The notes under the pieces: model-generated
What the model was told of the DNA's origin: nothing
Database searches by the model: none
What the model saw: the letters and a program-made list of their open reading frames with translations, nothing else
Part shown: positions 45,797 through 58,715 of the stretch, piece by piece
How the letters are laid out: every line of letters starts with the position of its first letter
Numbering within the stretch: position 1 is the first letter of the stretch
Made by a program: the position numbers and the translations under genes
Assembly (NCBI GenBank): GCA_033980235.1
Contig: CM067065.1
Location: 27,454,155-27,518,154 of the forward strand
From: Diadema setosum
Taxonomy: Eukaryota; Echinodermata; Echinoidea; Diadematoida; Diadematidae
Length of the DNA stretch: 64,000 nucleotides
Direction: 5' to 3'

Positions 45797-46354
45797 AATT
45801 CTGAAGCTACATGAAGTTACATGAAGGTATGCTACTCCTGAACACTGCATTCCAGCTTGTGTCCTTAACTAGGGCACTATCGACAGGTTGTCTTTGTGTC
45901 TTTCCCAGTGCAGTCTTTGTATATGTATATATATTTCTTTCTTGTAATTTAATTTAAACACAGTGCAGTGCATAAATTATGTCTTTCTCTCTTTTTCTCT
46001 TCTCTATGTCAGACTTTTCCTTTCTTTTCACCACTTCTAGTTGGGTGTCTCCCTTTTTTCTTTCTCCCTCACTCTCTTTCTGATTTCTTTCTCTCTCTGT
46101 CTTTTTTTTTATCTCTTATTAGTCTCTCTTCCTTGTTATTCTGTGTTATGATTGTGAAGATATTTTAATTGTGTTTTAATTCATGTGGATTGTATATTAT
46201 GTGCAACTGCTTGGTTATATTGTTATAGTTATATTCTTATGTCTGAATTATGTATACTTTGTATAATTTATATTGTATTTTTTCACCTGGAAAATGATTA
46301 TCTTTTTTGTTGGAAGAAAGACTAATAAAAATATCTGTATCTGTATCTGTATCT
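45797..46354 (+). other. LINE 3' UTR, distal part and tail
   Basis: Contains a CT-rich tract, 'gttggaagaaagactaataa' with AATAAA at 46324, and an ATCTGT tail to 46354. It is the source of the inverted block at 37945-38548. Confidence 0.8.
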
Positions 46355-47264
46355 GGATGGGTCTTTGTTTGTATTTAGAATAACAAAAGTTGCTATAATA
46401 TTGACTTGCTTTCATGCTCTCATTTTGATGCGTTATTTTTCACTATTACATTATCACTATCTCTGCATCCACACGAGTGTTAAATCAGTAACAAAATTAA
46501 CCGACGCGTCAAAATAATGTTAAAGAAAAATTTCCGTAAACGGCTTGGAATCTGATTTCCTGTTTCCATTTTTCAGATCTTTTTTATTTCAGATAAAAAA
46601 GCAATCCACTTCGTCTTTCTGATTTTCCCAGACTGTGAAGTCTTGTGTATAATGCACTATGATTAAGTGTCCTTATTGTCATGCTCTCGAGTGAAAATAT
46701 TCACTCCTTAAGGAGTGAATACAAAATAAAATGAGTTAATTTAGAGTGAAATTGGAGTGAATTTTGAGTGAAAATACGAGTGACCTCAAGGATCACCCCA
46801 AAATCTTCAAGTGATCCTTGAGGTCACTCCAAAATGAGTGAAAATGAACATTAAACATGCATCTTCAGATGTGTTAGACTTTGATACATACCATTTTATG
46901 TATCAAAACATGAATATCTGGCATTTAAAATGGCATCTACATGTAATCGTTTTTCTAGAATGACAGTAAATTGCATTATTCTATGTGCGGAGACATGCCT
47001 ATTATACCCCTTCTATATTAAAATTTTGTGCGAGGTTATCAGCTCGCACTGCTCTATGATGATTGCGTTGAATGTACATCTCTAGGCATTTCATCTTGCC
47101 CTAATCCATGACCCAGACAAAAACCCAAACCTCTCAACATTTTACAAGTCATAAATAGCCTGTATCATCCTTGTGATGTGAACTGCCTATTTCATTCAGC
47201 TAACGTGCTGACGCTCGTTAAAGTGTCGTCATGTAGAGCAACGTAAATCTTATTATTAACGGCC
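46355..47264. other. Non-coding DNA right of the LINE, with GAGTGAA repeat (copy B)
   Basis: Collinear with A 4729-5639. The GAGTGAA hairpin block is at 46687-46850. No gene. Confidence 0.6.
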
Positions 47265-47900
47265 TGCCGCGGCCAAGACAGAGTGATCGAAAAGGGCGTG
47301 GCCAAAATATGATCAAAAGGGCTGCACAAACTAGTGAATGAAAGGGCCACGACTAAATCCACTGAAGGGCCGCGGCAAAACGATTAAAAAGGCTGCCCCA
47401 ACTAGTCAATGAAAAGGACCACAACAAAGCCGAAGAAGGGTCGCTGCCAAACAAAATGGATTGCACCAACTAGTGAATTAAAGGGCCACAACCAAAGCTA
47501 CTGAAGGGCCGCGGCGAAACGATAAAAAAGGCTGCCCCAACTACTGAATGAAAGGCCATAACCAACGCCGTGGCCAAAATATGATCAAAAGGGCTGCACA
47601 AACTAGTGAATGAAAGGGGCACGTCCAAAGCTACTGAAGGGCCGCGGCGAAACGATTAAAAGCGCTGCCCCAACTAGTGAATGAAAGGCCACAACCAACG
47701 CCATGGCCAAAATATGATGAAAGGCCCCAAACAAGGCCACTGAAGTTTTGCTGCCAAACAAAAAGGGCTTCATGAACTAGTGAATGAAAAGGCCCCAACC
47801 GAAGCCATGGAAGGGCCGCGGCCGAACAATTAAAAGGGCTGTGGCAACTACTAGTACATGTATAGTGATCGAAAGTGTCACAACCAAAGCCACCTGAAAG
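47265..47900 (+). repeat. GGCCGCGG minisatellite (copy B)
   Basis: Counterpart of 5640-6180, longer by about one and a half compound units. Confidence 0.85.
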
Positions 47901-48391
47901 GCCGTGTATAGGGCTGTTAATGTCAGAAAATGAAACGCAAAAAGATAGTTACCCTATAAAAGAGTACTAAAAGAAGGGAATATCATACTACATTATACTA
48001 TATTACATCATTAAAAGAAGCAAACGCTGAATGTTTATCTCCTGCTGTATATTCGTCGTTTATAAATTTCCCTTCTCATATCATACGTTTGTCTTTGGTT
48101 GTTTCTTGTTCTCATCTCTTCTCAGAGTATTTTGTAGCTTTCTGAGAAAGAAAAAAAAAAAACAACAACCTTGGAACATGGAAACTGGAGATACAAGTGC
48201 GTTACCGCAAAGACATTGAATGAAATACGGACAATGATAAATGGTAATACAGAGTAAGGCAATTATTAAAGGCAATTTTTATGTCGGCGGTATTCAGCAT
48301 TATCCTATCTTTTCTGGGGGAGGGGGGGGAATAGAAGTTTAGGTCAATGGGAGGATTATATGGCCATTGCTTCAATGCGTCCTTAAAGGTG

Positions 48392-48432
<41 letters not shown>

Positions 48433-49275
48433 TGCAAATTGTATCACTGTTTGTTGCATTTCAAATGTGTGAAATTGTAATGTGTTCCAAGAAATATGTT
48501 ACAAATGAAACTTTGGTGACACCAGTTAGGCATTCTGTCCCAATGCGTTGTCGTGACGATGGTAATAACTGAAGCAGCGATAGTAATGGTACATTGCATT
48601 TCTTTATATCCGTAGAGATCGGGCCTGTTCATTTATTATAAAGGAATTTTACTAGTGGATAAACTCCAGTGCAAAACCTATTACAGTGATATTCATTATC
48701 AAATCCCAGCGCCAACAACTTCTTGTATTTTACAGACAATGCAAAGGTACAGTGTTGCAGTGTAGAATTAATGAATAGGGCCTAAAGTATATATTATGTG
48801 ACTACTTTGATATTTAGGTCTCTTAAAGCTGTATACACAAAGTCTACAATCAAAAAATATAAAAACAAATAAACAAAAACAAAATGTGTGATTATTCATA
48901 AATTGATTTCAGAAACATTTCAAAAATCTCTTAGCAATAATCGTGAGGAAGCGGGATCCTATAATATTATAAACTGAATGTTTGCTTTGTGAATATCAAC
49001 CTCCGTACAATCTTGACAATTATATTGGGTTGTTACCATGCAGTCTCGATGACAATGAACCGCTTTCGTCTTTGCATGGTCTTTCCTAATTATCAGTTAT
49101 CGGACATATGAGCATGAACATATCACTCTGATATCCAAAGACAGACAAGGCCATCTGATTCATGCCTGCATGCGATTCGGCGTAATATATCGCGACTGCA
49201 CTACTCGTGTACTGTATACACCTAGACTTCAGTCACCCCAGTCCTTGGTCGCACTAACCACTGTAACCTACTGTT

Positions 49276-49308
<33 letters not shown>

Positions 49309-49831
49309 CTTTTTTTGCCCCATTCCCCCTCCCCCCTTCCTTGTCATCAATGCCCACGCTGAATTGCATGTACAATGTACTTGTATACAGTATAAGCTGT
49401 TATTTTTGCGAAAATGTCACCATACGCTAAGGTAGTATAGTATAGTGCGCTTATGTAGGCCTCTGTGTCAATTCGCGAATATTATGTCCGTGACCTCATT
49501 CGTATGTAGAATGTGAATGCAGATCAGTTTATGTTTGATAAAAAATCGACAGTTCAAAACTGTTGGTTATTATAATCAACTTAATGCTATCGAAAATCAA
49601 ATATGTATCAATGGTGGAAAGGGGTCATGAATACATAGATACAGAGTAATGTTCACAAAGCATGACTAATTTATTGTCATTTTTGGCATAACAAAACAAA
49701 ATAGCGGCACCGACTCACCTCCTTCGGAGAGGGGATATAATATGTAGAGGTCGGTTACAAAGGAATGAGTGTGTAGGATTGATTTGAAAAAAAAATGTGG
49801 GAAAATTTTTCATACTTTCGTGGTATAATTA
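47901..49831. other. Non-coding DNA with two (TG)n tracts (copy B)
   Basis: Collinear with A 6181-9240 minus the solo LTR and 8302-8737. (TG)n tracts lie at 48392-48427 and 49280-49307; the first is only a few repeats in copy A. No gene. Confidence 0.6.
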
Positions 49832-49993
49832 CGGTGAACTCCAAATTTTATTGTCCAAGAAAGGAAATTCTTTTTGCCCAATTGATCGTGGGCCCGGCAG
49901 CCACTGAGCAGCGCCAGATCGACGTTGCTCTAACCTTTTCAACTGTTGAACGGCAAACAAGGTAGCAGCAACTCCCATCTTTTAACGTCTTTT
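49832..49993 (-). mobile_element. 162-bp insertion with 10-11 bp target duplication, copy B only
   Basis: GGTATAATTA lies on both sides (49822-49831, 49994-50003); copy A has a single copy near 9231. On the minus strand one frame stays open for about 46 codons, including VRATSIWRCSVAAGP and ending SFLGQ-stop, then AATAAA. The WRC pattern weakly recalls a FLYWCH zinc finger, a domain found in some MULE-type transposases, whose target duplications are 8-11 bp. This is too short to be sure; a processed 3' mRNA fragment is the alternative. Confidence 0.5.
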
Positions 49994-50003
49994 GGTATAA
50001 TTA

Positions 50004-52986
50004 GTGTAACATAACGGTATTTGTTATCCAACAATGATGGAACCTGAACTTAGCCAAAAGTTTCAAATTTCATTACTTTTTAATGTACTGTATTGGCCAA
50101 TCTCTTTCAAACTCTGTTGATGTCTTCTTATTTCGCAGCATTTGATGAATTTGCACAATAGTTAATTCCCATTTATCAATTTTATGCTACCCTATTATTT
50201 CATTCATGTGTCAACATAATTACCGTCTTTCGTGCTGTGTTTTCCTCAATTTCTCACATTTTTATCATTCATACTATACCTCCCATCAGGGAAAATACAA
50301 CTTCTCATGCGTGCCCTGTGTAATTATGAGGAGTATCAATGATTAGACGATTTGAACTCATGATTTATTGATCTAGTAACATGCTTTATTCTGAATATTC
50401 AGACGGAGACATCTTTAAACCACCAGTTTTGGCTCAAGTATGCTTGGACACATTTTCATGCACACGCATTTTTAGAAAGAAATGTAAAAGAATGAAATTA
50501 CATGTATATTTCCCCTCCACAGTCATTACTCAAAAGTCCCTAGATATTTTTAAAACAGAACCAAAAATGCCAAAATATGCCAAAATGAGTACAGCAGGTA
50601 CTGCACATCGTATTCACATCGTTCTTGATCTTTTTTTTTTGCATGAGTTCAACTGATGAAAATTGTTATTGCCCTTTAGTTTCCGTGATTTCTCGCGTTT
50701 GCCGAAGTTGTGTTGAACGACACCCACGCCATTGACGATTGATCCCAGAGAAACACACAGACTGCATAGGGATCTGTACTCCCAAGGATTACTCGTTGGT
50801 TTTATTGACCTACCCTGCCTTCATTATCCACTACTGATTAAATCCATTGTGGTAACTTTGATACGTGTACTTGCGATCATCATACAAGACGTGTGCCACG
50901 GACATAGCGGATTAACGCCTTGCGGCCAGCCTGCTACACAGTATATCATGAAGTACCTTTTGTCTCTGTACAGAACAATACGCGACAGCCGGATTGTCTG
51001 GATTCCAGACCATCTGCTCGTACGCTTTCGCTCTAAAGTGACGCCTTCAACGTCGAAAACTGGACTAGGTTTAGGTTGATTTGCCTTCAGCAAAGGCTGT
51101 GAATTCGTCGCCGCGAAGTCCAGGTGGCAGAGGGTCTGGAAACCCGACTAGCAAATAGCTATATCGTGCCTAATATCTCTTGAAAGCGTCGAGACCACTT
51201 CTCACGCTGGCTTTGGTATAATATGAATAATTCTATCATATAAGAAATTATAAGAAATAAGAAAATATAATATAAGAAATTCGATGGATTTTTGGTAAAA
51301 GGGGATGTACAACATCTTATTATAACTCTGCAAACTTCTAGATAGTGTAACATACCTTTTACTTTCCACTTCTATCCAATTTACAACCACATCATGTACG
51401 CTGCCATTGGATGATGGCGCGAGCAAGTATAGGCCTAACACCATTATAATAATATGTCACTCTTCACGACTTCTTTACTATATCTTTCCCTTCGTCATCA
51501 TCATCATCATCACAAACATGACCTCCTTAGATAAATAAGGACTATTGCAGCTTTAAACAGTGCGTAAAATATACAACGCTGCGCAGCAATTCAAAAGGAA
51601 AAGCTGAAAAAGTGTAATGCTTAATGTAATAGAGATACTGCTTTAATCTATAACTGCAATGCTGCCACTTTTAAACAAACCACGCAACAACAAACACTCA
51701 GTGATCCTGAATATCTTTTCTCAAAGTACATAATGACGGGGCTAGGTAGATATACATAGTAGATACCTTTTCTTCTCTCATCTTGTAGTGTTTGCACAAT
51801 GAGGTTGCAATCTTTTACATATATAAAGAACGCATTGCATAGAGTGACACTGCTTTGTGTGGGTAGAATCAAGAAACCTTATACATGCAAAATTCACGAT
51901 AACAACTTAACTGACGTTATCAGTTTGCCAATAATTCCACCTTAATGCATCTGCGAAATTAAGCAGAACTATTCTTGAGATACATCGTATTCGGATTCGT
52001 ATATAAAAAAAAAAAAAAAAAAAAAAGATAAATTGAGGCTGATACAGGGGCGGATCCAGGAATTCTTTAAAGAGGGGGCGCCTTTACAAAATTAAAGGGG
52101 GCGCACGCCCCCCTCCATTTTTTTCTTAGTATTTCTTTTGTTTCAGCAATAAAAAAAAAAAAGTGGGGCGCGCACCCGCTGCATTCCCCCCAACCCCCTC
52201 CAACCCGATTCGCCACTGTGATAGATGACTGGTAAACAAATTGACAAAATGGATATAAAATAATGTCAGATAACAGTCAGAAAGATAGAGATAGGTAGAA
52301 AGACCAGGAGCTATGTGATTACTCCAAGTGCAGTAAAACCTCATCTCTAGGGCGAATTAAGCAAATGTAATAAATCTAATGGTGAAATCAAATATAAGAA
52401 ATAATTGAAGCAGATAAACAATATTAAAAACAAAACAAAAACTGTACACGATTTTAGTTTGAGGAAGCATTTTGGGTGAAAAAGAATTTCATCATCCTTG
52501 ACAATTTCATCACGTCTTCTTGCTCTTCTTAATTTGCATACGGAAAGTGCGACAAATCACTGTCCACTCGCGCAGTATGAGCATAAGTTGCGTGAGCTAT
52601 CACAGCTATTTACGTGTTGGCCGGGAAAGACAATGGGTAATGATCGATTCACAGTACCCATCGCGGAAGAGTTAATCTTCTCGGGACAAAAAAAAAAAAG
52701 GTTTAGGGCGCTCTGGAGAGACTTCTATGTCTCAGATCTATTGTACGTGTAGCACCTTCGCTGTATGCCGATTTGTTTATGCGCAGTCTATTGGCGATCT
52801 TTAGAAACAGGGTTTGTTTTGTATTCTTTCTCCAATTTCACCCTTCCCGCGGCGCTTCGGTGGCTTTGGTTGTGGCCCCTTTCATTCACTAATTGGTTGC
52901 AGCCCTTTTGATTATTTTACCGTGGCCCTTTGGACTCTTTGGTCGCGGCTTTTTCAATCGTTTCGCTGCAGCCTCCTCCATCACTA
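50004..52986. other. Non-coding DNA, no gene recognised (copy B)
   Basis: Collinear with A 9240-14450, without the 12167-14119 insert (empty site near 52660). Includes a degraded 'ggggcggatccaggaattc' repeat with poly-A runs at 52003-52165 and an inverted GGCCGCGG minisatellite at 52840-52986. Confidence 0.55.
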
Positions 52987-55040
52987 TCTCTTTGCTGCAG
53001 TCCCTATATCATAGCCCTATACATGACATGTACTTCAGCGATCCATAATCGTCAAACAGTAGACATCGGCATGTGAGCTGAATAGAGAGTCGAGTCATTT
53101 CACAAGATACCATACATGCTACAGAATATTATGACCTCCTCGAGACATGCTGTTTTTATGAAATGGTGTGTAATGTTTCACTACAAGATGAAAAAGTGTC
53201 TGTATCCATCACATCCACTCGATGTATATTTATTTTGTTTCTGTTATTTCTTTTCGAATATACCTCTTGTATCAGCAGTCAAGACAAAAGAAAGGAAAAC
53301 AAACACACATACACACAAACACAAGATGACAAAAGTGTCCGCTTCTATATCATTTAAAGCGTCGCTGGCAGTGTGCACTGCATGCGTTGATAGGAATAAA
53401 GATAAACATACGTAACAACAATCGAATTATAGAACTCTAAAAACATATAAAATCATAGCTTACTAAAAACAAAGCAAGATGACGTGGAAACTAAAATGAC
53501 TTAGTCTTGTTTTTGTCAACTTTTGAAACTGTATTTATTTTGTGAACTAAGGGAGATAAAATCAGCTCCACGAGTCAGGTAACAACCTTTTGATAGTATC
53601 TGCTTTGCGCTCCCTACAAGGTTTGCAAACTTGACGTAATACTGTGCTAGTCACAAACGACGCCACGAGAGGGCGTTGTGCTAAAAATGTGGTTTGTCAC
53701 ACTTTTGACAACTTTCTCTTTGCTGCAGTCCCTATATCATAGCCCTATACATGACATGTACTTCAGCGATCCATAATCGTCAAACAGTAGACATCGGCAT
53801 GTGAGCTGAATAGAGAGTCGAGTCATTTCACAAGATACCATACATGCTACAGAATATTATGACCTCCTCGAGACATGCTGTTTTTATGAAATGGTGTGTA
53901 ATGTTTCACTACAAGATGAAAAAGTGTCTGTATCCATCACATCCACTCGATGTATATTTATTTTGTTTCTGTTATTTCTTTTCGAATATACCTCTTGTAT
54001 CAGCAGTCAAATACCTTTCGCCCTTTCGTATATGAAACTATAATGGCTCCTGCCTACGATTTATGTAGACGAGAACCGCGTTGCAAATCATAGTGAGATA
54101 TTAAAGGAAATAAATGGTGAACAGATACTATAAAAACCTACTTCGTGTCCGTACATGCCTTGGTGAAGGCGATCTGAGATTGTGAACTGCCACGTCCGAC
54201 GAAATCGAATTTTAGTTGAATTGGTGTTGACGTGAAATTATCTGCTAACATTGCATATTTATTACATATTATTTAGCATATTCATTCATGATCGAATTTG
54301 CTTTTGAAAAGAGAATAATAAAAACAATATTCTCGTTATGATATTTGGAGATTGCAAGTTTTTAAAGTACTGACAGACTTAAACAGATAGAAAGATATCT
54401 AGAATTCAAATAAATTGTTATGAGAGACAATAATGTTACTCTTGTCCATCCTCATGCAACCCACAACCCATGATTTTGTAGCGTTTTCAATATGCCATGA
54501 TTTCACAAGTTGTTACGGGTGCTTTTGTATAGGCCTACATAATTCACTGATTAAACTCCCCCCCCCCAAAAAAAAAAAGAAAAAAGAAAATAAAATAAAA
54601 AAAACAAGACAAAAGAAAGGAAAACAAACACACATACACACAAACACAAGATGACAAAAGTGTCCGCTTCTATATCATTTAAAGCGTCGCTGGCAGTGTG
54701 CACTGCATGCGTTGATAGGAATAAAGATAAACATACGTAACAACAATCGAATTATAGAACTCTAAAAACATATAAAATCATAGCTTACTAAAAACAAAGC
54801 AAGATGACGTGGAAACTAAAATGACTTAGTCTTGTTTTTGTCAACTTTTGAAACTGTATTTATTTTGTGAACTAAGGGAGATAAAATCAGCTCCACGAGT
54901 CAGGTAACAACCTTTTGATAGTATCTGCTTTGCGCTCCCTACAAGGTTTGCAAACTTGACGTAATACTGTGCTAGTCACAAACGACGCCACGAGAGGGCG
55001 TTGTGCTAAAAATGTGGTTTGTCACACTTTTGACAACTTG
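52987..55040 (+). repeat. Local tandem duplication, 728-bp period (copy B)
   Basis: 'tctctttgctgcagtcccta' occurs at 52987 and 53715. The first unit (52987-53714) has an internal deletion (cagcagtc joined to aagacaaaag at about 53280). The second keeps the ancestral middle and also holds about 500 bp (54045-54560) missing from copy A. Copy A has one unit (14440-15270). Confidence 0.85.
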
Positions 55041-55852
55041 GAGTTTGTGACTCATTCAAGGATTAGAAAGGACCCACGCGGCATTTTGAAAGAAACGCCG
55101 TAGATCGGGCCAAAGTGAAAACACGCTTGAGTACCCCGGCGCATCGCCGGCTTTTCAAAAGACCGCTCAAAGGGGTAGGAGTTGAAGTCTCAGAGTCCCT
55201 AAAGTCTGGAATTTTTCATCTTCTTAGTCGAACTAAAAAAAATGCTCTATGTTAATGCTATGAACAAAATAATGACTAAAATTTCATGTTTGATTACGGG
55301 TCCATGGGTACCATGATTTTTATTATTTTTTTTTTTTCTGGGGGGGGGGGATGAGGAGGATGAGAGGAATTTTTCATAATACATTATTTTCAGCATCTTC
55401 TTGAAAAATCTATGACGGATTTTCACCGAAGATGACAAATAAAATCTTTATGGTGGAATGGTCGTAATTTGTTTAAAGGAGCCCCCCCCCCCCCCCCACA
55501 CACACACACACACCGCCGAAGCAAGGGGGACGGGGGGAGGCATGGGGAAGTTGAAGTCTGCCACTGAGTCCTTAAAGTCTCGAATGTTTATATTCTGAGT
55601 CAAATATAATTCGATAGAGCTAGGTTAGTGCTATAATTATTATGAAGACAATTAATGTCTGAAATTTCATGATTGATTTTAACGGATCCAGGGGTGCCCT
55701 GAAAAAGGGGTTGGGGGAGGAGTGGAATTAATTTTCCACATTTTCATAATCTTCTTGAAAACTTTATGTCGGATTTTCTCCAATTTTGGGAAATAGCATC
55801 TTCATGGTGATATGATCTTAATGTGTTTAGATATATTTCCCACACGCCAAAG

Positions 55853-55888
<36 letters not shown>

Positions 55889-56524
55889 TGAAGCCTCAGA
55901 GTCCCTTCTGGAATGTTTCATCTTCTTTGTCGAACCAAAACAGATAGAGGTCAGTTAGTGCTTCAACACCCACCCATTTTCCCCTTTAGTGGTGTGATAC
56001 TATATTTTTCAAGAAGGTGCTGAAAATGTGGAAATTCCCCACCTCCCCCACATTTCCCCGCCTTCAGTCAGCTGGGCATCCCTTGATCCGTCATAATCAA
56101 ACATGAACTTTCAGTCATGAATGTCTCCATAGCTTCATATCCCTAACTTAGCTCTGTCTTTTTGGTTCGACTAAGAAGATAAAGAATTCCAGCTTATTAA
56201 GAACTCTAAGGCCTCAATTCCCCCACCCCTCCCCCTTCGGCGGTGTGTGTGTGGGGGGGGGGGGGGGGGGTTGGTTCATTTCAACAAATTAAGACCATAT
56301 CATCATACAGAGACTATATGCCAAGTTTGGTTAAAATCCGTCACAGATTTTTCGAGAAGATGCTGAAAATGTAGTAAATTCCCCCTCCCCCCCCCCACCA
56401 TCAGAGCACCCATGGATCCGCCATAATAAAACATGACATTTCATGCAGTCATTAATGTCTTCGTACCTCTAACTTAATAGCTCTATATTTTTCGGTTCTA
56501 CTAAGAAAATGAAAAATTCCAGAT

Positions 56525-57463
56525 TATTACCTATACGAGGTGGTTTTGCAAGGCAATTACAGTTGGTATTTTGCAGGGTCGGGAGTTCAGCAGGCGACAT
56601 TAGAGCATATCACGAGCATCCGGGGGTTTTATACAGTGGACTCCTGTTATAACGAAATCCTCGGGGACCGGCAATTTTCTTGCGTTAGATCGGAATGTTG
56701 TTATAACTGAACAAATAAACAATTGAAATACATATAGTGGATGACATTGCAGGCCAAATTTTTACTTCGTTATTACCAGAATTTTGTTGTAACCGTGGTC
56801 GTTATGATAGGAGTGCACTGCAAAACAGGGAGGTGGGAAGAGAAAGAGTGGAATCTCTCTCCCCACCTCCCTGCTTTAAACGTAAACATTCCGATCGACC
56901 AAAAAAAAGAAAACATTCCAGGACGTCCAGGGTGTCAGTTACACGCACCGCACAAGAACGCTGATAAATCAACTCATACAAGGTCGACCACTTCCAGCAG
57001 CACTAGGCGTCAAACAATGACTAGTCCATTTGTGCTCAGAAATTGCACAGCGACCATTAGTTTTACAACTCTCCAGCTTTAAACAGAGAAGTAAAAATAA
57101 AGTGTAAAGCGTTCAGATGTTTGCTTGTTACAACTACATATGTATCTTTGAAGTTGGAGTTGAATGATATACATGATGAACAATTTTGCAATTATTCAAT
57201 TATTCAACATGTTGATGGTCTGCAGGTAGTCAAATGTGGCTTGATCTGTATCATAGTGTATAGCCGTATTCACATATTTTCTTGATTTACCTAAGGGGAT
57301 AGGTAATAATTATGATATTGACTGGCCTTTCTTTCGGGAGGTACCAGATAAATATTGCCCGCACTGAAAGCATATTGCCCTCGTCTTCGACTCGGGCAAT
57401 ATGCTTTCAGTTTGGGCAATATTTTCTGGTACCTCCCTCAGGGCCAGTCAATATTATATAAAT
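56525..57463. mobile_element. ~0.94 kb composite insert, copy B only
   Basis: Copy A lacks it (ttccagaatgtatgg, about 17430). It contains 'ggactcctgttataacgaaa' with GTTATAAC motifs. It also holds a hairpin cagggaggtggg/cccacctccctg (56826-56873) and a 140-bp palindrome at its right end (57315-57454). A 113-codon frame at 56741-57082 spans the hairpin and matches no family I know; coding status doubtful. Ends are not sharply defined. Confidence 0.6.
57315..57454. repeat. 140-bp palindrome (possible MITE)
   Basis: 'atattgactggcc' to 'ggccagtcaatat', with internal 'gggaggtaccaga' and 'gcatattgcccgag' arms. Near-perfect pairing around 'tcgtcttcga'. Confidence 0.85.
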
Positions 57464-58569
57464 GTATGGACCCTGAGGCTTCAATTAATTGAGATTTCAT
57501 CACCGTAAACATGATATTTGTCAAGTTTGATGAAAATCGGTCATTAAATATTTTTCAAGATGCTGAAAATGTAGGTAATTCCTCTCCTTCCCCGCATCCT
57601 TTCCCCTATCAGGGCACCCTTGGATCCGCCATAATCGAACATGAAATGTCAGTCATGAATGTCTCCATAGCTGTAACTTGAGCTCTTTCTTTTTCGGTTA
57701 CTAGGAAGGTTTTTATAGCTTTGAGACTCCGAGACTTCAACTCCCCCAACCACCTCCACTTCATTGTTGTCGGGGAGGGCTATTTTAACAAATTAAAATC
57801 ACATCACCATTATATACTATTTGCCAAGTTTTGTGAAAATCCGTCATAGATTTATCGAGAAGATGCTGAAGAATCGGAAAATTTCTCTCCTCTCCCTCAC
57901 CGGGGCACCCCTGGATCCGCTATAATCAAACATGACATTTCAGACATAAATGCCTTCACCTAATTATCTCTATCTTTTCTGTTTCGATTAAAAGATATTC
58001 AAAAATCAGAGTTTAGGAACGCTGAGGTTTCAACTCCCCCCCCCCCCCCCCCCCCCCCCCCTTCGGCGGTGTGGAGGGGGAGGGCTCATTTTAACAAATC
58101 AAGATCATGACACAATAAAAATGCTATATGCCAAGTTACTGAAACTGCAGAAAATCCCCTTCCTCCCCTCACCATCCCCCTCCCCCCCCCCCCCCCCCCC
58201 CTCTTGGTTAGGGCTGCCTGGATTCGCCATAATCAAATGGGAAATTTCAGTCATTAATGTCTTCATAGCACTAATAACTTATCTCTATCTTTTTGGGGGC
58301 TAAGAAAATAACAAAAATCCAGACTTTAGGTCTCTGAGGCTTGTACTTTCCCCTCCCCCTTAGGCGGTAGGTATGTGTGTGTGTGTGGGGGGGGCTTATT
58401 TAAACAAATTAAGATCATATCACCATAAAGATGTCATCTGTCAAGTTCGATGAAATCCGTTTTGGAGTTAACAGGAAAATTATTACGGTAAAGGTTCATG
58501 AGCAATTTTGTTAAACATCGAGATTATCTACGTATATCGACCATTGGTACATAATACCATTGAAGTACA

Positions 58570-58715
58570 TGATTTTTCCATTTCCAGGCAGTGTTTTTAC
58601 AATTCTCGGCAAAATTGAACGTTTTTACAAATCCCGTTGATGCAATTTTCGAGATTTTTACATTTCCCGGCGAGACGTTTTTGCAATTCCCGGCGTATTT
58701 ACAAAACCCGGCTCC
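58570..58715 (-). repeat. CCGGG minisatellite, right arm (copy B)
   Basis: Counterpart of 18540-18715, shorter by about one unit. Confidence 0.75.

Larger units (their letters stand above)
35118..46354 (+). mobile_element. Degenerate CR1/Rex1-like LINE with nested inserts, copy B only
   Basis: Copy A is uninterrupted at the insertion point (ttatttcatggatggg, about 4729). The element opens 'tgagggcgctgcactgcgg'. It carries one endonuclease-reverse transcriptase frame in pieces. It ends AATAAA (46324) followed by an ATCTGT repeat tail, a typical 3' end for this LINE group. Interruptions are a TIR element at 35999-37165 (itself holding a MITE), an inverted duplication at 37945-38548, and a 4.8 kb element at 40949-45796. 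No clear target-site duplication. Frameshifts and stops make it non-functional. Clade call rests on motif resemblance (DFSSAFNTI, PQGCVLS, YADDT); L2-like is possible. Confidence 0.88.
55041..58450. repeat. GCGCC remnant and G/C-tract unit array (copy B)
   Basis: Counterpart of 15270-18440 with the same forward-to-reverse switch (near 55960). It is interrupted at 56525 by a B-only insert. C-runs reach ~24 bases (58037-58060). The TTAA MITE of copy A is absent (single TTAA at 56197). Confidence 0.82.
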
